From positions 186,001 through 250,000 of the forward strand of contig CAVVOF010000006.1 in the NCBI GenBank assembly GCA_963749905.1: a stretch of DNA of 64,000 nucleotides, written 5' to 3'. Under the pieces are notes generated by a model. That model had not been told where the DNA came from and made no database searches. It saw nothing but the letters and a program-made list of their open reading frames with translations. Of this stretch, positions 25,163 to 36,558 are shown in pieces. This DNA comes from UBA10649 sp963749905. Its GTDB lineage: Bacteria > Actinomycetota > Actinomycetes > S36-B12. Position 1 is the stretch's first letter; each line of letters begins with the position of its first letter. The translations under genes and the position numbers were made by a program.

Positions 25163-25723
25163 TCAGCTCCGGGCACCGGTGATCTCGATCCCGCGTAGAG
25201 CCAGCACGACCATCAGCACCGCCGAGCAGGTGATGAACATGTCGGCGACGTTGAAGACGGCGAAGTTCGGCAGCTGGATGAAGTCCACGACGTAGCCCAA
25301 GCCGAAGCTGGGGGGCCGGGTCAGGCGATCGATCAGGTTGCCGAGCAGGCCGCCCAGCAGGCCGCCGAGGGCGACTGCCCACCACATGCTGCCGAGGCGC
25401 CGGGAGGTGCGCAGGATGATGATCGTGACGACGACGGCCACGATGGAGAAGATCCACGTGTAGCCGGCGCCGATGGAGAAGGCGGCGCCGGTGTTCTCCA
25501 CGTAGGTGAACTTGAGCAGGCCGCCCAGCAGCACGATGGGGCCCTCGCCGGACTCGATGCGGGGCTTCAACTCCGCGACGACCCAGGCCTTGGTCAGCCG
25601 ATCGAGGAGGACGGCGCCGACCGCCACGCCGGCCAGCGTCCAGAGGCAGGTGCGCCGCCGGGCTCGGTCCACCGTCTCCGGAACCGGGACCTCGTCGGCC
25701 ACCATGGGATCCGGAGCAGTCAC
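25163..25723 (-). CDS. lspA: Lipoprotein signal peptidase (signal peptidase II)
   Basis: Membrane aspartyl protease that removes signal peptides from diacylglyceryl-modified prolipoproteins, the step after Lgt. 186 residues, four membrane helices. The conserved boxes are DRLTKAWV, VENTGAAFSIG, GGLLGNLIDRL, GYVVDFIQL and FNVADMFI (the two catalytic Asp lie in NLID and NVAD). An N-terminal cytoplasmic extension of about 28 residues is longer than in E. coli but usual in actinomycetes. Palindromic repeat A1 lies 31 bases upstream of the start. Confidence 0.96.
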   Translation of the reverse strand: MTAPDPMVADEVPVPETVDRARRRTCLWTLAGVAVGAVLLDRLTKAWVVAELKPRIESGEGPIVLLGGLLKFTYVENTGAAFSIGAGYTWIFSIVAVVVTIIILRTSRRLGSMWWAVALGGLLGGLLGNLIDRLTRPPSFGLGYVVDFIQLPNFAVFNVADMFITCSAVLMVVLALRGIEITGARS

Positions 25724-25753
25724 CGCCTCACCCTACTCAACGCACCGGCGTGG

Positions 25754-25821
25754 CCCCGTCGAGCGTGGAGCTCAGGCGCCCTGTCCCGGCGGGTCGCGCC
25801 TGAGCGCCACGCTCGACGGGG
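25754..25821. repeat. Long inverted repeat A1 (16-nt loop)
   Basis: Two 26-bp arms (25754-25779 and 25796-25821, one mismatch) around a 16-nt loop, CCTGTCCCGGCGGGTC. The arms contain the core GTCGAGCGTGG shared with copies at 34268 and 55587. It begins ten bases beyond the stop of the DksA/TraR gene. No U-run follows on either strand, so it is not a standard terminator, although termination is possible. Confidence 0.92.
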
Positions 25822-25831
25822 TGACGGACTG

Positions 25832-26670
25832 CTAGTAGCGCTCCTCCGCCTGCTTGCAGGCCAGGCACAGCGTTGCCCGCGGGAACGCCTGCAGCCGGTA
25901 CTTGCCGATCGGCCGTCCGCAGGACTCGCAGATCCCGTACGTGCCCTCCTCGATGCGCTGCAGCGCGTGCTGGACCTGCTCCATCATGTCCCGCGCGTTG
26001 TTCGCCAGGGACATCTCGTGCTCGCGCTCGAAGGTCTTGCTGCCGGCATCGGCCTGGTCGTCGCCGGCGCCGTCGCCGGAATCCCGGATGAGGTCGGCCA
26101 GGCCCTCCTCCGCGGCGGAGACCTCCTCCTGGAGGCGGATCAGGTCCGCGTTGAGCTCGGCTCGGACGGCCGCGCGCTCCTTGGCCGTCCACGGTGACTC
26201 GTCCTCGCGCACCGCCAACCGAGGCCGGGGCGCGGCAACCCGCTTGATCGTCGCCTTCTTCGCCGGCGCAGCCTTCTTCGCCGGCGCAGCCTTCTTGACC
26301 GGTGCGGCCTTCTTCGCGGCGCAGCCTTCTTCGCCGGCGCGGCCTTCTTCACGGGAGCCTTCTTGACCGGTGCGGCCTTCTTCGCCGGCGCGGCCTTCTT
26401 CGCGGGCGCGGCCTTCTTCGCGGGCGCGGCCTTCTTCGCGGGCGCGGCCTTCTTCGCGGGCGCGGCCTTCTTCGCGGGCGCGGCCTTCTTCGCCGGCGCA
26501 GCCTTCTTCGCCGGCGCGGCCTTCTTCACCGGAGCCTTCTTCGCGGGAGCCTTCTTGACCGGCGCAGCCTTCTTCGCCGGAGCGGCCTTCTTCACCGGAG
26601 CCTTCTTCGCGGGTGCGGGCTTCTTCGCCGGAGCTGCCTTCTTGGCCGCCGGCCGAGCAGACCTCGCCAT
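25832..26670 (-). CDS. DksA/TraR zinc-finger protein with Lys/Ala/Pro-rich tail (frameshifted)
   Basis: The C-terminal part is a DksA/TraR-like protein. A coiled coil (ELNADLIRLQEEVSAAEE and REHEMSLANNARDMMEQV) carries the acidic tip that enters the RNA polymerase secondary channel in DksA, and a C4 zinc finger follows (GICESCGRPIGKYRL, then TLCLACK). The N-terminal part, about 140 residues, is almost pure repeats of PAKKAA / PVKKAP, resembling histone-H1-like tails that bind DNA. One missing base near 26322 inside the repeats breaks the frame. The start ATG at 26670 has an AGGGGAA element upstream. Role: probable RNA polymerase or nucleoid-associated regulator. Confidence 0.88.
26275..26655. 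repeat. Tandem repeats encoding PAKKA units
   Basis: About 25 imperfect units of 15 bases (pattern GGCCTTCTTCGCGGGCGC on the plus strand) encode the Lys/Ala/Pro tail of the DksA-like protein. Nearly identical central units (about 26390-26500) suggest recent expansion by slippage, and copy number is likely to vary between strains. The frameshift of the gene falls here. Confidence 0.9.
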
Positions 26671-26817
26671 GAGTTCCCCTGTTCCTCGTGGACCCTCCGG
26701 TCCCGAATGCGGAATGTCCGCAGCAGGCTAGGCCCATGCCGCCCCGAGCCCGGGGAGCCGCGCCGATATCCTGACCATTCGCGTGATCGACGCACCCCGA
26801 ACCCTGATGGAGGACGC

Positions 26818-29958
<3,141 letters not shown>

Positions 29959-29973
29959 CCTGACGGGCGTCGA

Positions 29974-30438
29974 CTACTCGGCGTCGATCAGCCGACGCTG
30001 GTCGTCGAGCATCGCGCGCACCGACGCCCGGATGGCGTCCGCCCGAGCCTGCGCGTACCGGACGATCTCGTCGGCCGTGCGCTGGGCGAGCGCGAGCACC
30101 GCCTCGGCATCGGGGTTCTCCGACACCTGGGCGATCAGCTCTGCCGGGATCACCGGCTCGGTAGCGGCTACCGCGACCGCGCCCCGGGTGGCGGTGGCCA
30201 GCTGCTCCTGCAGCTCGGCCATCCGCTGCTCGGCGCCGACCAGGCGGGCCTGCAACTGGTCGCACTGCGTGCGCAGGACCGCCTCGCCGTCACGGGACCG
30301 CTGGAGTTCGTCGGCGTACTGCGCCACATCCGCCTCGAGGATGTCGAGGAACGCGTCGACCTCGTCCATGTCGTAGCCCGCGCGCATGCGCGTCGTCCCG
30401 AACTGCATGGCACGCACCTCGGCGGCGGTGATGGGCAT
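29974..30438 (-). CDS. DivIVA-domain protein
   Basis: 154-residue coiled-coil protein. The DivIVA N-terminal motif is present (FGTTRMRAGYDMDEVDAFLD), followed by helices likely to form a coiled coil (RTQCDQLQARLVGAEQRMAEL) and a C-terminal helix. Shorter than Wag31 (about 260 residues), so it may be a second DivIVA-type protein or a minimal one. RBS GGAGGACC precedes ATG at 30438. It ends the division cluster, next to yggT and sepF, fitting a polar or septal scaffold role in growth. Confidence 0.85.
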   Translation of the reverse strand: MPITAAEVRAMQFGTTRMRAGYDMDEVDAFLDILEADVAQYADELQRSRDGEAVLRTQCDQLQARLVGAEQRMAELQEQLATATRGAVAVAATEPVIPAELIAQVSENPDAEAVLALAQRTADEIVRYAQARADAIRASVRAMLDDQRRLIDAE

Positions 30439-30466
30439 CGGTCCTCCCGGACGTCGGATCGTGCGA

Positions 30467-30763
30467 TCAGGTGGTGGCCGCCAGCGTACGAGCAATCCCC
30501 ATCAGGATGTTCGTGCCGATGAACAGGATGAGGAAGGCGAGGTCCAGCTGCACCTGGCCGAGTCGCAGGGGCGGGACGACGCGGCGGATCCACCGCAGGG
30601 GCGGGTCGGTCACCGTGTAGATCAGCTCGAGCACGATGAGGAGCGGACCCCGCGGACGCCAGTCCCGGGCGAAGGCCTGCACGAGGTCGAACACCAGGCG
30701 CGCCAGCAGCAGGATCCAGAAGACGAACAGCAGCGCAGCTATCGCCTCGAAGACGAGTGACAT
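30467..30763 (-). CDS. YggT-family membrane protein
   Basis: 98 residues, two membrane helices (LLFVFWILLLARLVFDLV and DLAFLILFIGTNILMGIA) flanking a cytoplasmic or periplasmic segment with VTDPPLRWIRRVVPPLRLG, the YggT signature. The family sits beside sepF in actinobacteria, cyanobacteria and firmicutes and has been linked to division-site or membrane organisation, though the mechanism is unknown. Placed between the DivIVA-domain gene (28 bases) and sepF (69 bases). Confidence 0.9.
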   Translation of the reverse strand: MSLVFEAIAALLFVFWILLLARLVFDLVQAFARDWRPRGPLLIVLELIYTVTDPPLRWIRRVVPPLRLGQVQLDLAFLILFIGTNILMGIARTLAATT

Positions 30764-30832
30764 GTACGCGTTCTCCCCTGCGGTGCTCTGCTCGGTTGGT
30801 TGCTCGACGCCCGGCCGCGGCCGACGGGTCGA

Positions 30833-31423
30833 TCAGCTCTGGTTGAAGAAGCCATCCTTGGCGATCTGGGCCCGGGCCTCGTCGCCCACGTCGACGTTGA
30901 CCGGCGAGAGCAGGAACACCTTGTTGGTGATGCGCTCGATGGACCCGCGCAGCCCGAAGACCAGGCCGGCGGCGAAGTCGATGATGCGCTTGGCATCCGC
31001 GTCCTCGAGTTCGGACAGGTTCATGATCACCGGCACGCCCTCGCGGTACTGCTCGCCGATGCGACGGGCATCGTTGTAGCTGCGCGGATGGATCGTCTCG
31101 ATCCTCGACAGGTCGGGAGCCGGCGCGTACGTCGGGCGGCGGTCGGCTAGCGGAGCGGCGGTGGGACGCGACGGCGGGGCGGCATCCGCTCGGAAGGTGC
31201 GCACGGCCCGGGTATCCGGGATCGGCTTCACGCTTCGACTGGTGTAGCGGTCGTCGTACTCCGGCTCGTAGCCCTGCTCATAGCCGCGGCCCGCGGATCC
31301 GCGACTGTCGCGCGAGGAACTGCGCCGTGGCGCGTCGTACTCATCGAAGTCGTCGTAGGCCTCGTCACCGTGGTCCTCGACGAGACCCAGGTACACGGCC
31401 ATCTTGCGCATCGCGCCAGCCAT
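30833..31423 (-). CDS. sepF: Cell division protein SepF
   Basis: SepF bundles FtsZ filaments and anchors them to the membrane; actinobacteria lacking FtsA depend on it. 196 residues: an N-terminal amphipathic helix (MAGAMRKMAVYLGLVED), an acidic, Arg/Ser/Tyr-rich linker (about residues 20-90), and the SepF core (IETIHPRSYNDARRIGEQYR, VPVIMNLSELEDADAKRIID, FLLSPVNVDV). The absence of ftsA from the cluster supports SepF as main tether. ATG at 31423 is chosen because the amphipathic helix must be N-terminal. Confidence 0.95.
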   Translation of the reverse strand: MAGAMRKMAVYLGLVEDHGDEAYDDFDEYDAPRRSSSRDSRGSAGRGYEQGYEPEYDDRYTSRSVKPIPDTRAVRTFRADAAPPSRPTAAPLADRRPTYAPAPDLSRIETIHPRSYNDARRIGEQYREGVPVIMNLSELEDADAKRIIDFAAGLVFGLRGSIERITNKVFLLSPVNVDVGDEARAQIAKDGFFNQS

Positions 31424-31476
31424 GCCATCCTCCCTGTACGACGCATGCGGCGAGACCGCATGTGATTGTGTTGACG

Positions 31477-32202
31477 TTACTGCACGTACGTCCGGTCGCC
31501 GAGTATCGCTCCCCCGATGCGCACCTGTGTCGCGCCCTCGGCGATGGCCTCCTCGAGGTCGCCGCTCATCCCCGCGGAGATCACGTCCGCACCCGGATGT
31601 TCTCGTCTCAAGGAGTCAGCGACCGCCCGCAGGCGGGCGAACGCGGCCCGTGGCCCACCCGGAGCAGGCGGATAGGGCGCGACTCCCATCACGCCCCGGA
31701 GCCGTAGCGACGACTGGCCCGCGACGATTTCGGCCAACGCCGGCACGTCGTCCGGCGAGGACCCGCCGCGATCGGGACGCGGATCGGGATCCAGGTCGAC
31801 CTGGAGCAGCACGTCGAGCACTCGCTCCCGGCCGGTCGCGGCGCGGGCGAGGGCCAGTGCGAGCTCGGGACGATCCACGGACTCGACGATGTCTGCCCAT
31901 CGGACGACCGACGCGGCCTTGTTGCGCTGCAGCTGGCCGATCATGTGCCACCGCAGCCGCTCGCCGCCGGCGGCGCAGGCCAGCCGCTTGGCGCGTGCCT
32001 CCTGGTCACGGTTCTCGCCGACGTCGCCGACCCCTAGGCCGGCCAGGATGTCCACGTCGGTCGCGGGGAAGGTCTTCGTCACCACGACGAGGGTCACCCC
32101 GTCGGCACGGCCGGCCGCCCGTCGGGCGCCCTCGATCCGGGCCGACACCTGCGCCAGTCCCGCGGCGATCTGCGCCGTTCGTTCGTCGACGTGCTCGGTC
32201 AC
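31477..32202 (-). CDS. yggS: YggS-family PLP-binding protein
   Basis: PLP-homeostasis protein (COG0325), single TIM-barrel domain, 241 residues. LVVVTKTFPATDV contains the PLP lysine; GENRDQEARAKR, RWHMIGQLQRNKA, LLQVDLDPDP and SAGMSGDLEEAIAEGATQVRIG are family blocks. The GTG start overlaps the end of the yfiH-type gene (GTGA). The gene is routinely linked to sepF and ftsZ. The role is PLP storage or amino-acid balance; no enzymatic reaction is established. Confidence 0.93.
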   Translation of the reverse strand: MTEHVDERTAQIAAGLAQVSARIEGARRAAGRADGVTLVVVTKTFPATDVDILAGLGVGDVGENRDQEARAKRLACAAGGERLRWHMIGQLQRNKAASVVRWADIVESVDRPELALALARAATGRERVLDVLLQVDLDPDPRPDRGGSSPDDVPALAEIVAGQSSLRLRGVMGVAPYPPAPGGPRAAFARLRAVADSLRREHPGADVISAGMSGDLEEAIAEGATQVRIGGAILGDRTYVQ

Positions 32203-32957
32203 GAAGCCATCCTCGCGATGACGATGCCCTGACGCCCGGTGAGCCGGTCCCGCCGGTATGAGAACAGGCCGGGATCCTCGGCCGTGCAGCCTGCTGCGAC
32301 GAGGACAGCGTCGGAAGGGACGCCCGCCTCGGCCAGGCGGGCGATCACGCCACGCGAGACGTCGATGCCCGGCTGGCCGTCGGCGCACGACACGACGGCC
32401 GTCCGAGCCACAGCCGGCGAGCAGCGCGCCTCGATCTCCCTTGCGCGCTCGGGCGGCACCGGGTAGCACTGCCCGCAGATGGCGCCCCCGAGAACGGCAT
32501 GGTCCACCCCGCTGCCCTGGTCCGACATCGCCGCGACCAGCGCCCCGACCACGTCCGCGGCCAGCCCGCGCCAGCCGCAGTGCGCGACACCCACGGTCGC
32601 GCCGTCGGACCCGACGAGCGCCAACGGGACGCAGTCCGCACCGAGCGCAGCCAGCGCGAGTCCGGGCGTGCGCGTCACCAGGGCATCCACGCCGGCGACC
32701 ACTCCGGGCCGGTCGACGAGGGCGACGTCGGCGCCGTGGACGGCGTCCATCACCGCCAGTCCAGCGGCGGCCACCCAGCCGGACGCGACGGCCCGGTTGT
32801 GCGCGACCGCCTCGTCGTCATCGCCCACGTAGCCGGCGAGGTTCAGTGATGCGTACGACGCCTGGCTGCTTCCGCCCCAACGACCAGTGGCCGCCCATCG
32901 TGCCGGGCGGCCACCAGTGCTGCGGGGGTCGAGGACCCCAGCGGCGATCGAGAACAT
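32199..32957 (-). CDS. YfiH/YlmD-type multicopper-fold purine nucleosidase/laccase-domain protein
   Basis: 252 residues, COG1496 (polyphenol oxidase / purine nucleoside phosphorylase YlmD type). The zinc-binding motif set is present: MDAVHGADVALVD (first His), GADCVPLAL (Cys) and GVAHCGWRGL (second His/Cys). In biochemically studied members the enzyme processes adenosine or inosine; peptidoglycan-related editing has also been proposed. ATG at 32957 is 18 bases after the ftsZ stop, and the stop overlaps yggS. Confidence 0.85.
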   Translation of the reverse strand: MFSIAAGVLDPRSTGGRPARWAATGRWGGSSQASYASLNLAGYVGDDDEAVAHNRAVASGWVAAAGLAVMDAVHGADVALVDRPGVVAGVDALVTRTPGLALAALGADCVPLALVGSDGATVGVAHCGWRGLAADVVGALVAAMSDQGSGVDHAVLGGAICGQCYPVPPERAREIEARCSPAVARTAVVSCADGQPGIDVSRGVIARLAEAGVPSDAVLVAAGCTAEDPGLFSYRRDRLTGRQGIVIARMAS

Positions 32958-32974
32958 CGCGTCGATCCGCCGCC

Positions 32975-34090
32975 TTACTTGAGGAAGTCGGGGATGTCGA
33001 GATCGTCGTCCGAGTCGTCGAACACGATGGTCCGCGGCTGGGACAGGCTCCGCGCCCCCGGCGCCACGACAGCCGGGACCTCGCCGGTGTCGCCACCGTC
33101 GCGCAGGCGGGCGGTCTGCCCGCCGCTCTTCTTCGCCGGCGGCTCCCCGCCGTCGAACCCCGCGGCGATGACGGTGACGCGCACCTCGTCTCCGAGGGTG
33201 TCGTCGATGACCGCGCCGAAGATGATGTTGGCGTCCGGATGGGCCGCGTCGGCCACGAGGCGCGCGGCCTCGTTGATCTCGAAGAGCCCGAGGTCGCTGC
33301 CGCCGGAGATGGACAGCAGCACGCCGTGCGCACCGTCGATACCGGCCTCCAGCAGTGGGCTGGAGATCGCCTTCTCGGCCGCCTCGACCGCACGGTCCTC
33401 GCCCCGCGCGGACCCGATGCCCATCAGGGCAGAGCCGGCGGAGTGCATGACGCTCTTCACGTCGGCGAAGTCGAGGTTGATCAGGCCGGGAGTGGTGATC
33501 AGGTCGGTGATGCCCGAGACGCCCTGGAGCAGCACGTGATCGGCCTGCCGGAACGCGTCGATGACGCTGATGTTCCGATCGGCAAGCGAGAGCAGTCGAT
33601 CGTTCGGGATGACGATGAGAGTGTCGACCTCGGCGCGCAGCGCGTCGACGCCGGCCTCGGCCTGCGCCTGCCGGCGACGGCCCTCGAAGCCGAACGGCCG
33701 GGTCACCACGCCGATGGTGAGCGCGCCGAGGGACCGGGCCACCCGAGCCACGACGGGTGCGCCGCCGGTGCCGGTGCCGCCACCCTCGCCCGCGGTGACG
33801 AAGACCATGTCGGCCCCCTTGAGGACCTCCTCGATCTCCTCCATGTGGTCCTCGGCCGCCTTGCGGCCGACCTCGGGGTTGGCGCCTGCGCCGAGGCCCC
33901 GCGTCAGTTCGCGGCCGATGTCGAGCTTCACGTCGGCGTCGCTCATGAGCAGCGCCTGCGCGTCGGTGTTGATGGCGATGAACTCGACGCCCTTCAGGCC
34001 GACCTCGATCATGCGGTTGACCGCATTCACGCCACCGCCGCCGATGCCGACGACCTTGATCACTGCCAGGTAGTTCTGCGGAGCCGCCAC
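32975..34090 (-). CDS. ftsZ: Cell division protein FtsZ
   Basis: Tubulin-like GTPase forming the Z ring. 371 residues, somewhat shorter than other actinobacterial FtsZ because the C-terminal linker (about residues 318-360) is short. N-terminal KVVGIGGGGVNAVNRM, tubulin signature GEGGGTGTGGAPV, T7 synergy loop NLDFADVKSVM, and C-terminal peptide DDLDIPDFLK (binding site for SepF and other partners). GTG at 34090 with AAGGA nine bases upstream. A 255-bp upstream region with its own inverted repeats and the strong hairpin A2 separates it from ftsQ, so its own promoter is expected. Confidence 0.97.
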   Translation of the reverse strand: MAAPQNYLAVIKVVGIGGGGVNAVNRMIEVGLKGVEFIAINTDAQALLMSDADVKLDIGRELTRGLGAGANPEVGRKAAEDHMEEIEEVLKGADMVFVTAGEGGGTGTGGAPVVARVARSLGALTIGVVTRPFGFEGRRRQAQAEAGVDALRAEVDTLIVIPNDRLLSLADRNISVIDAFRQADHVLLQGVSGITDLITTPGLINLDFADVKSVMHSAGSALMGIGSARGEDRAVEAAEKAISSPLLEAGIDGAHGVLLSISGGSDLGLFEINEAARLVADAAHPDANIIFGAVIDDTLGDEVRVTVIAAGFDGGEPPAKKSGGQTARLRDGGDTGEVPAVVAPGARSLSQPRTIVFDDSDDDLDIPDFLK

Positions 34091-34152
34091 GGCTGCCCGT
34101 CCTTTCCTCCGGTGCCGCCGGGACTCCTCCCGGCAACGTCTGCGACCAGACC

Positions 34153-34270
34153 CTTAACCTCTACTTGAGGCTAAGATTTCGACCCGGCCTTGGCCGGCGG
34201 GAGGTTAGGCCTTTTCTTCCCTGTTGCGCAAGGTGAGGGTGGGACCAAAGTCTCAACTACTACTTGAGAC
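34153..34270. promoter_or_regulatory. Two related inverted repeats upstream of ftsZ
   Basis: Two inverted repeats share the direct 9-mer CTACTTGAG (34161-34169 and 34260-34268). The first has 9-bp arms at 34153-34161 and 34167-34175 (one mismatch). The second has perfect 7-bp arms, GTCTCAA at 34250-34256 and TTGAGAC at 34264-34270. They lie 63 to 180 bases ahead of the ftsZ GTG and could be operator sites for a transcription factor. The rest of the 255-bp gap holds no gene, and I could not identify a strong -35/-10 pair. Confidence 0.5.
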
Positions 34271-34347
34271 CGATCCCGTCGAGCGTGGAGCTGAGGCGCG
34301 AAACGCCGAAGGCGAGCGCCTCAGCTCCACGCTCGACGGGATCGGTC
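34268..34347. repeat. Long inverted repeat A2 (perfect 32-bp arms, 16-nt loop)
   Basis: Perfect 32-bp arms at 34268-34299 and 34316-34347 around the loop GAAACGCCGAAGGCGA, which itself can form a small CGCC/GGCG hairpin. It contains the core GTCGAGCGTGG shared with A1 and A3. The right arm includes the first bases of the ftsQ stop codon, so the hairpin forms at the very end of the ftsQ message and separates ftsQ from ftsZ. Confidence 0.95.
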
Positions 34348-35126
34348 AGCGGGATCGGAACGTGGTCGGCATCTCGGGTGCCGACACGTCGTACAGGTCG
34401 GCGCGGCGCCGGCTGTCCAGCAGCACCCGGAGCACCTCCGCCTTGAACTCGGGCTGCTCCGCACTCCCCCAGCGCACCTGGTCCCCCGACCGCAGGCGCA
34501 GCAGGACGTCATCGCGAGTGGTCGCCTCCGCCGACACCACTCGGCGGGACAGGTCGGCGGGCAGGCTGTCCAGCACCGCCATCGTCTCCGCCAGCGCCGC
34601 CCCGGACGCCGTGACCCGGGGCAGGCCCTTGGGCAGGGCGCCGAGCGGCTCGAACACCACGCCCTCCGCATCGACGGCCCGACGCACCGCCGGTGCCACC
34701 GCTGCGCCGGCGAACGACGAGCCGGCGGTCGACGGGGCACCGGTGGAGATCACGATGGCCACCGGCACGCGTTCCGTGACTGCGACGACGATCTCCGACG
34801 GCCAGCCGCGCCGCACCTCGACACTCGACACCCACGGCAGCTCGCGGACGGACTCCTCGGCGCGCTGCGTGTCGATGCGGGCCAGCGGCTGGCCCAGCGG
34901 CACCGCAGCAGCGGCCAGCACCGCGTCGGCGCGGGCACCCTCGATGCCGACGACGCGGACGTCCTGCGCAGCCAGCAGCGACGAGAACCAGACGGCCCAC
35001 ACCGCTGCGGCGACCAGGGCGGCCACCAGCAGCACGAGCCAGCACGCGGATCAGCCTGCGGTACGAGCGGCGGGGCGCGGCGAGCGCGCGAGCGGGGGCC
35101 GGGCGGTCGACGGTCGGCGCGCTCAT
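34346..35126 (-). CDS. ftsQ: Cell division protein FtsQ (frameshifted near N-terminus)
   Basis: Bitopic divisome protein that recruits FtsL/FtsB and later proteins. The short cytoplasmic N-terminus (MSAPTVDRPAPARALAAP) is followed by a membrane anchor (LLVAALVAAAVWAVWFSSLL). Next come the POTRA domain (VRVVGIEGARADAVLAAA, PWVSSVEVRRGWPSEI) and the beta domain (FEPLGALPKGLPRV). A single-base loss near 35042 puts anchor and N-terminus in different frames. ATG at 35126 overlaps the murC stop (ATGA). The 3' end runs into palindrome A2. Confidence 0.88.
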
Positions 35127-36558
35127 GAGCCGCCCTCCCGCGCCCGCAGCAGATCGAGCACCTCCGGGCCGATCATGCCGATGTCGCCCGCACCCAGCGT
35201 CATGATGATGTCGCCGGGTCGAGCGCGCTCGACCAGATGGCCGGCGACGGCCGACCACGAGGGCTCGAACACCACCTGCTCAGGCGGCAGCGGGACGTTG
35301 GCGGCCATCGTCTGGCCGCTGGCACCCGGGATCGCCGTCTCGCCCGGTGCGAAGACCTCCAGCACCACGACCTCGTCGGCCAGTCCCAATGCCGCGCCGA
35401 ACTCCTGCAGAGAACAGCGCCGTCCGGTAGTAGTGATGCGCCTGGAAGGCCGCCACGATGCGCCCCTCGCCGACGACGTCTCGGGCGGCGAGCAGCGTGG
35501 CCTCGATCTCCGTCGGATGGTGGGCGTAGTCGTCGAAGACTCGGATGCCGCCCACCTGGCCCTTGAAGTCGAAGCGACGACGGGTCCCGCTGAACGAGCC
35601 GAGCCCGGCTCGCAGGTCACGTCGCCGGGTAGTCGAGGCCGAGGCCGGTGACGAAGGCGCCCAGAGCGTTCAGCGCGTTGTGCCGGCCCGGCACCTGCAG
35701 AGCGATCTCGCCGAGCCGCACACCGTTGTGCACGGTGTCGAACACCCAGCCCAGGGGCGCGGCATCCTCCGCCGTGCCGCCTCCGCCGCCGATCCGCGCA
35801 TCGGTGAGCCGGTAGTCGGCCTCGTGCGACTCCCCATACGTACGCACGTCGACGCCGGCCTCCATGGCCCGCTGCGCGAGCCGCGCGCCCCCACGATCAT
35901 CGACGCAGACGACGATGAATCCGTCGCGATCGCGGATGCCGGTCGCGAAGTCCAGGAAGGCCTGCTCGATCGCCTCGAAGGTGCCCCAGTGATCGAGGTG
36001 GTCCGGCTCGACGTTGGTGACGACGGCCGCCACCGGCTCGAGGACGAGGAAGGCGCCGTCGCTCTCATCCGCCTCCACCACGAAGATGTCGCCGGATCCG
36101 AGGTGCGCGTTCGACCCGGACTCGTTGAGCTCGCTGCCGATGGCGAACGACGGGTCGGCGCCGCAGTGCTGGAGCGCGACGGTCAGCATCGACGTGGTGG
36201 TCGTCTTGCCGTGGGTGCCGGCGACGGCCACTCCCCTGCTGCCGGCCATCACCAGGGCGAGGGCGTCGGCTCGGCTGAGTTCCGGCAGTCCACGCTCCCG
36301 GGCCGCTGCCCGCTCGACGTTGGACTCGGGGATGGCGGTGGATACCACGATCGCGTCGACCGTCTCGATCATCGCGGGGTCATGGCCGACCCGCGCGTCG
36401 ACCCCGACGGCCCGCAGCGCCTGCAGCCGTCGGGAGTCCTTGGCATCCGTGCCCGAGACCGTCAGCCCCTGGGCAACCATGATCCGGGCGATCCCGGACA
36501 TGCCCGCCCCGCCGATGCCCACGATGTGCACGCGACCGAGGTCCTGCGACGCCGTCAC
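35123..36558 (-). CDS. murC: UDP-N-acetylmuramate--L-alanine ligase (frameshifted)
   Basis: Adds the first amino acid (L-Ala) to UDP-MurNAc. N-terminal HIVGIGGAGMSGIARIM, ATP-binding GTHGKTTTTSM, EADESDGAFL, NVEPDHLDHWG, GRHNALNALGAF; C-terminal VFDDYAHHPTEIEATL, AFQAHHYYRT, then LEVFAPGE and LGAGDIGMIG. Single-base shifts near 35622 and near 35410 interrupt the frame, with family sequence on both sides. The repaired protein is about 478 residues, normal for MurC. It overlaps ftsQ downstream and murG upstream by ATGA-type junctions. Confidence 0.92.

Noticed and set aside
26275..26655. CRISPR array in the 15-bp repeats
   Set aside because: The units are adjacent, code for PAKKA residues, and have no spacers or flanking cas genes.
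26671..26817. T-box riboswitch upstream of ileS
   Set aside because: Actinobacterial ileS genes often have a short T-box, but I saw no GGGUGG/ACCGCG antiterminator or specifier loop in the 147-bp gap.
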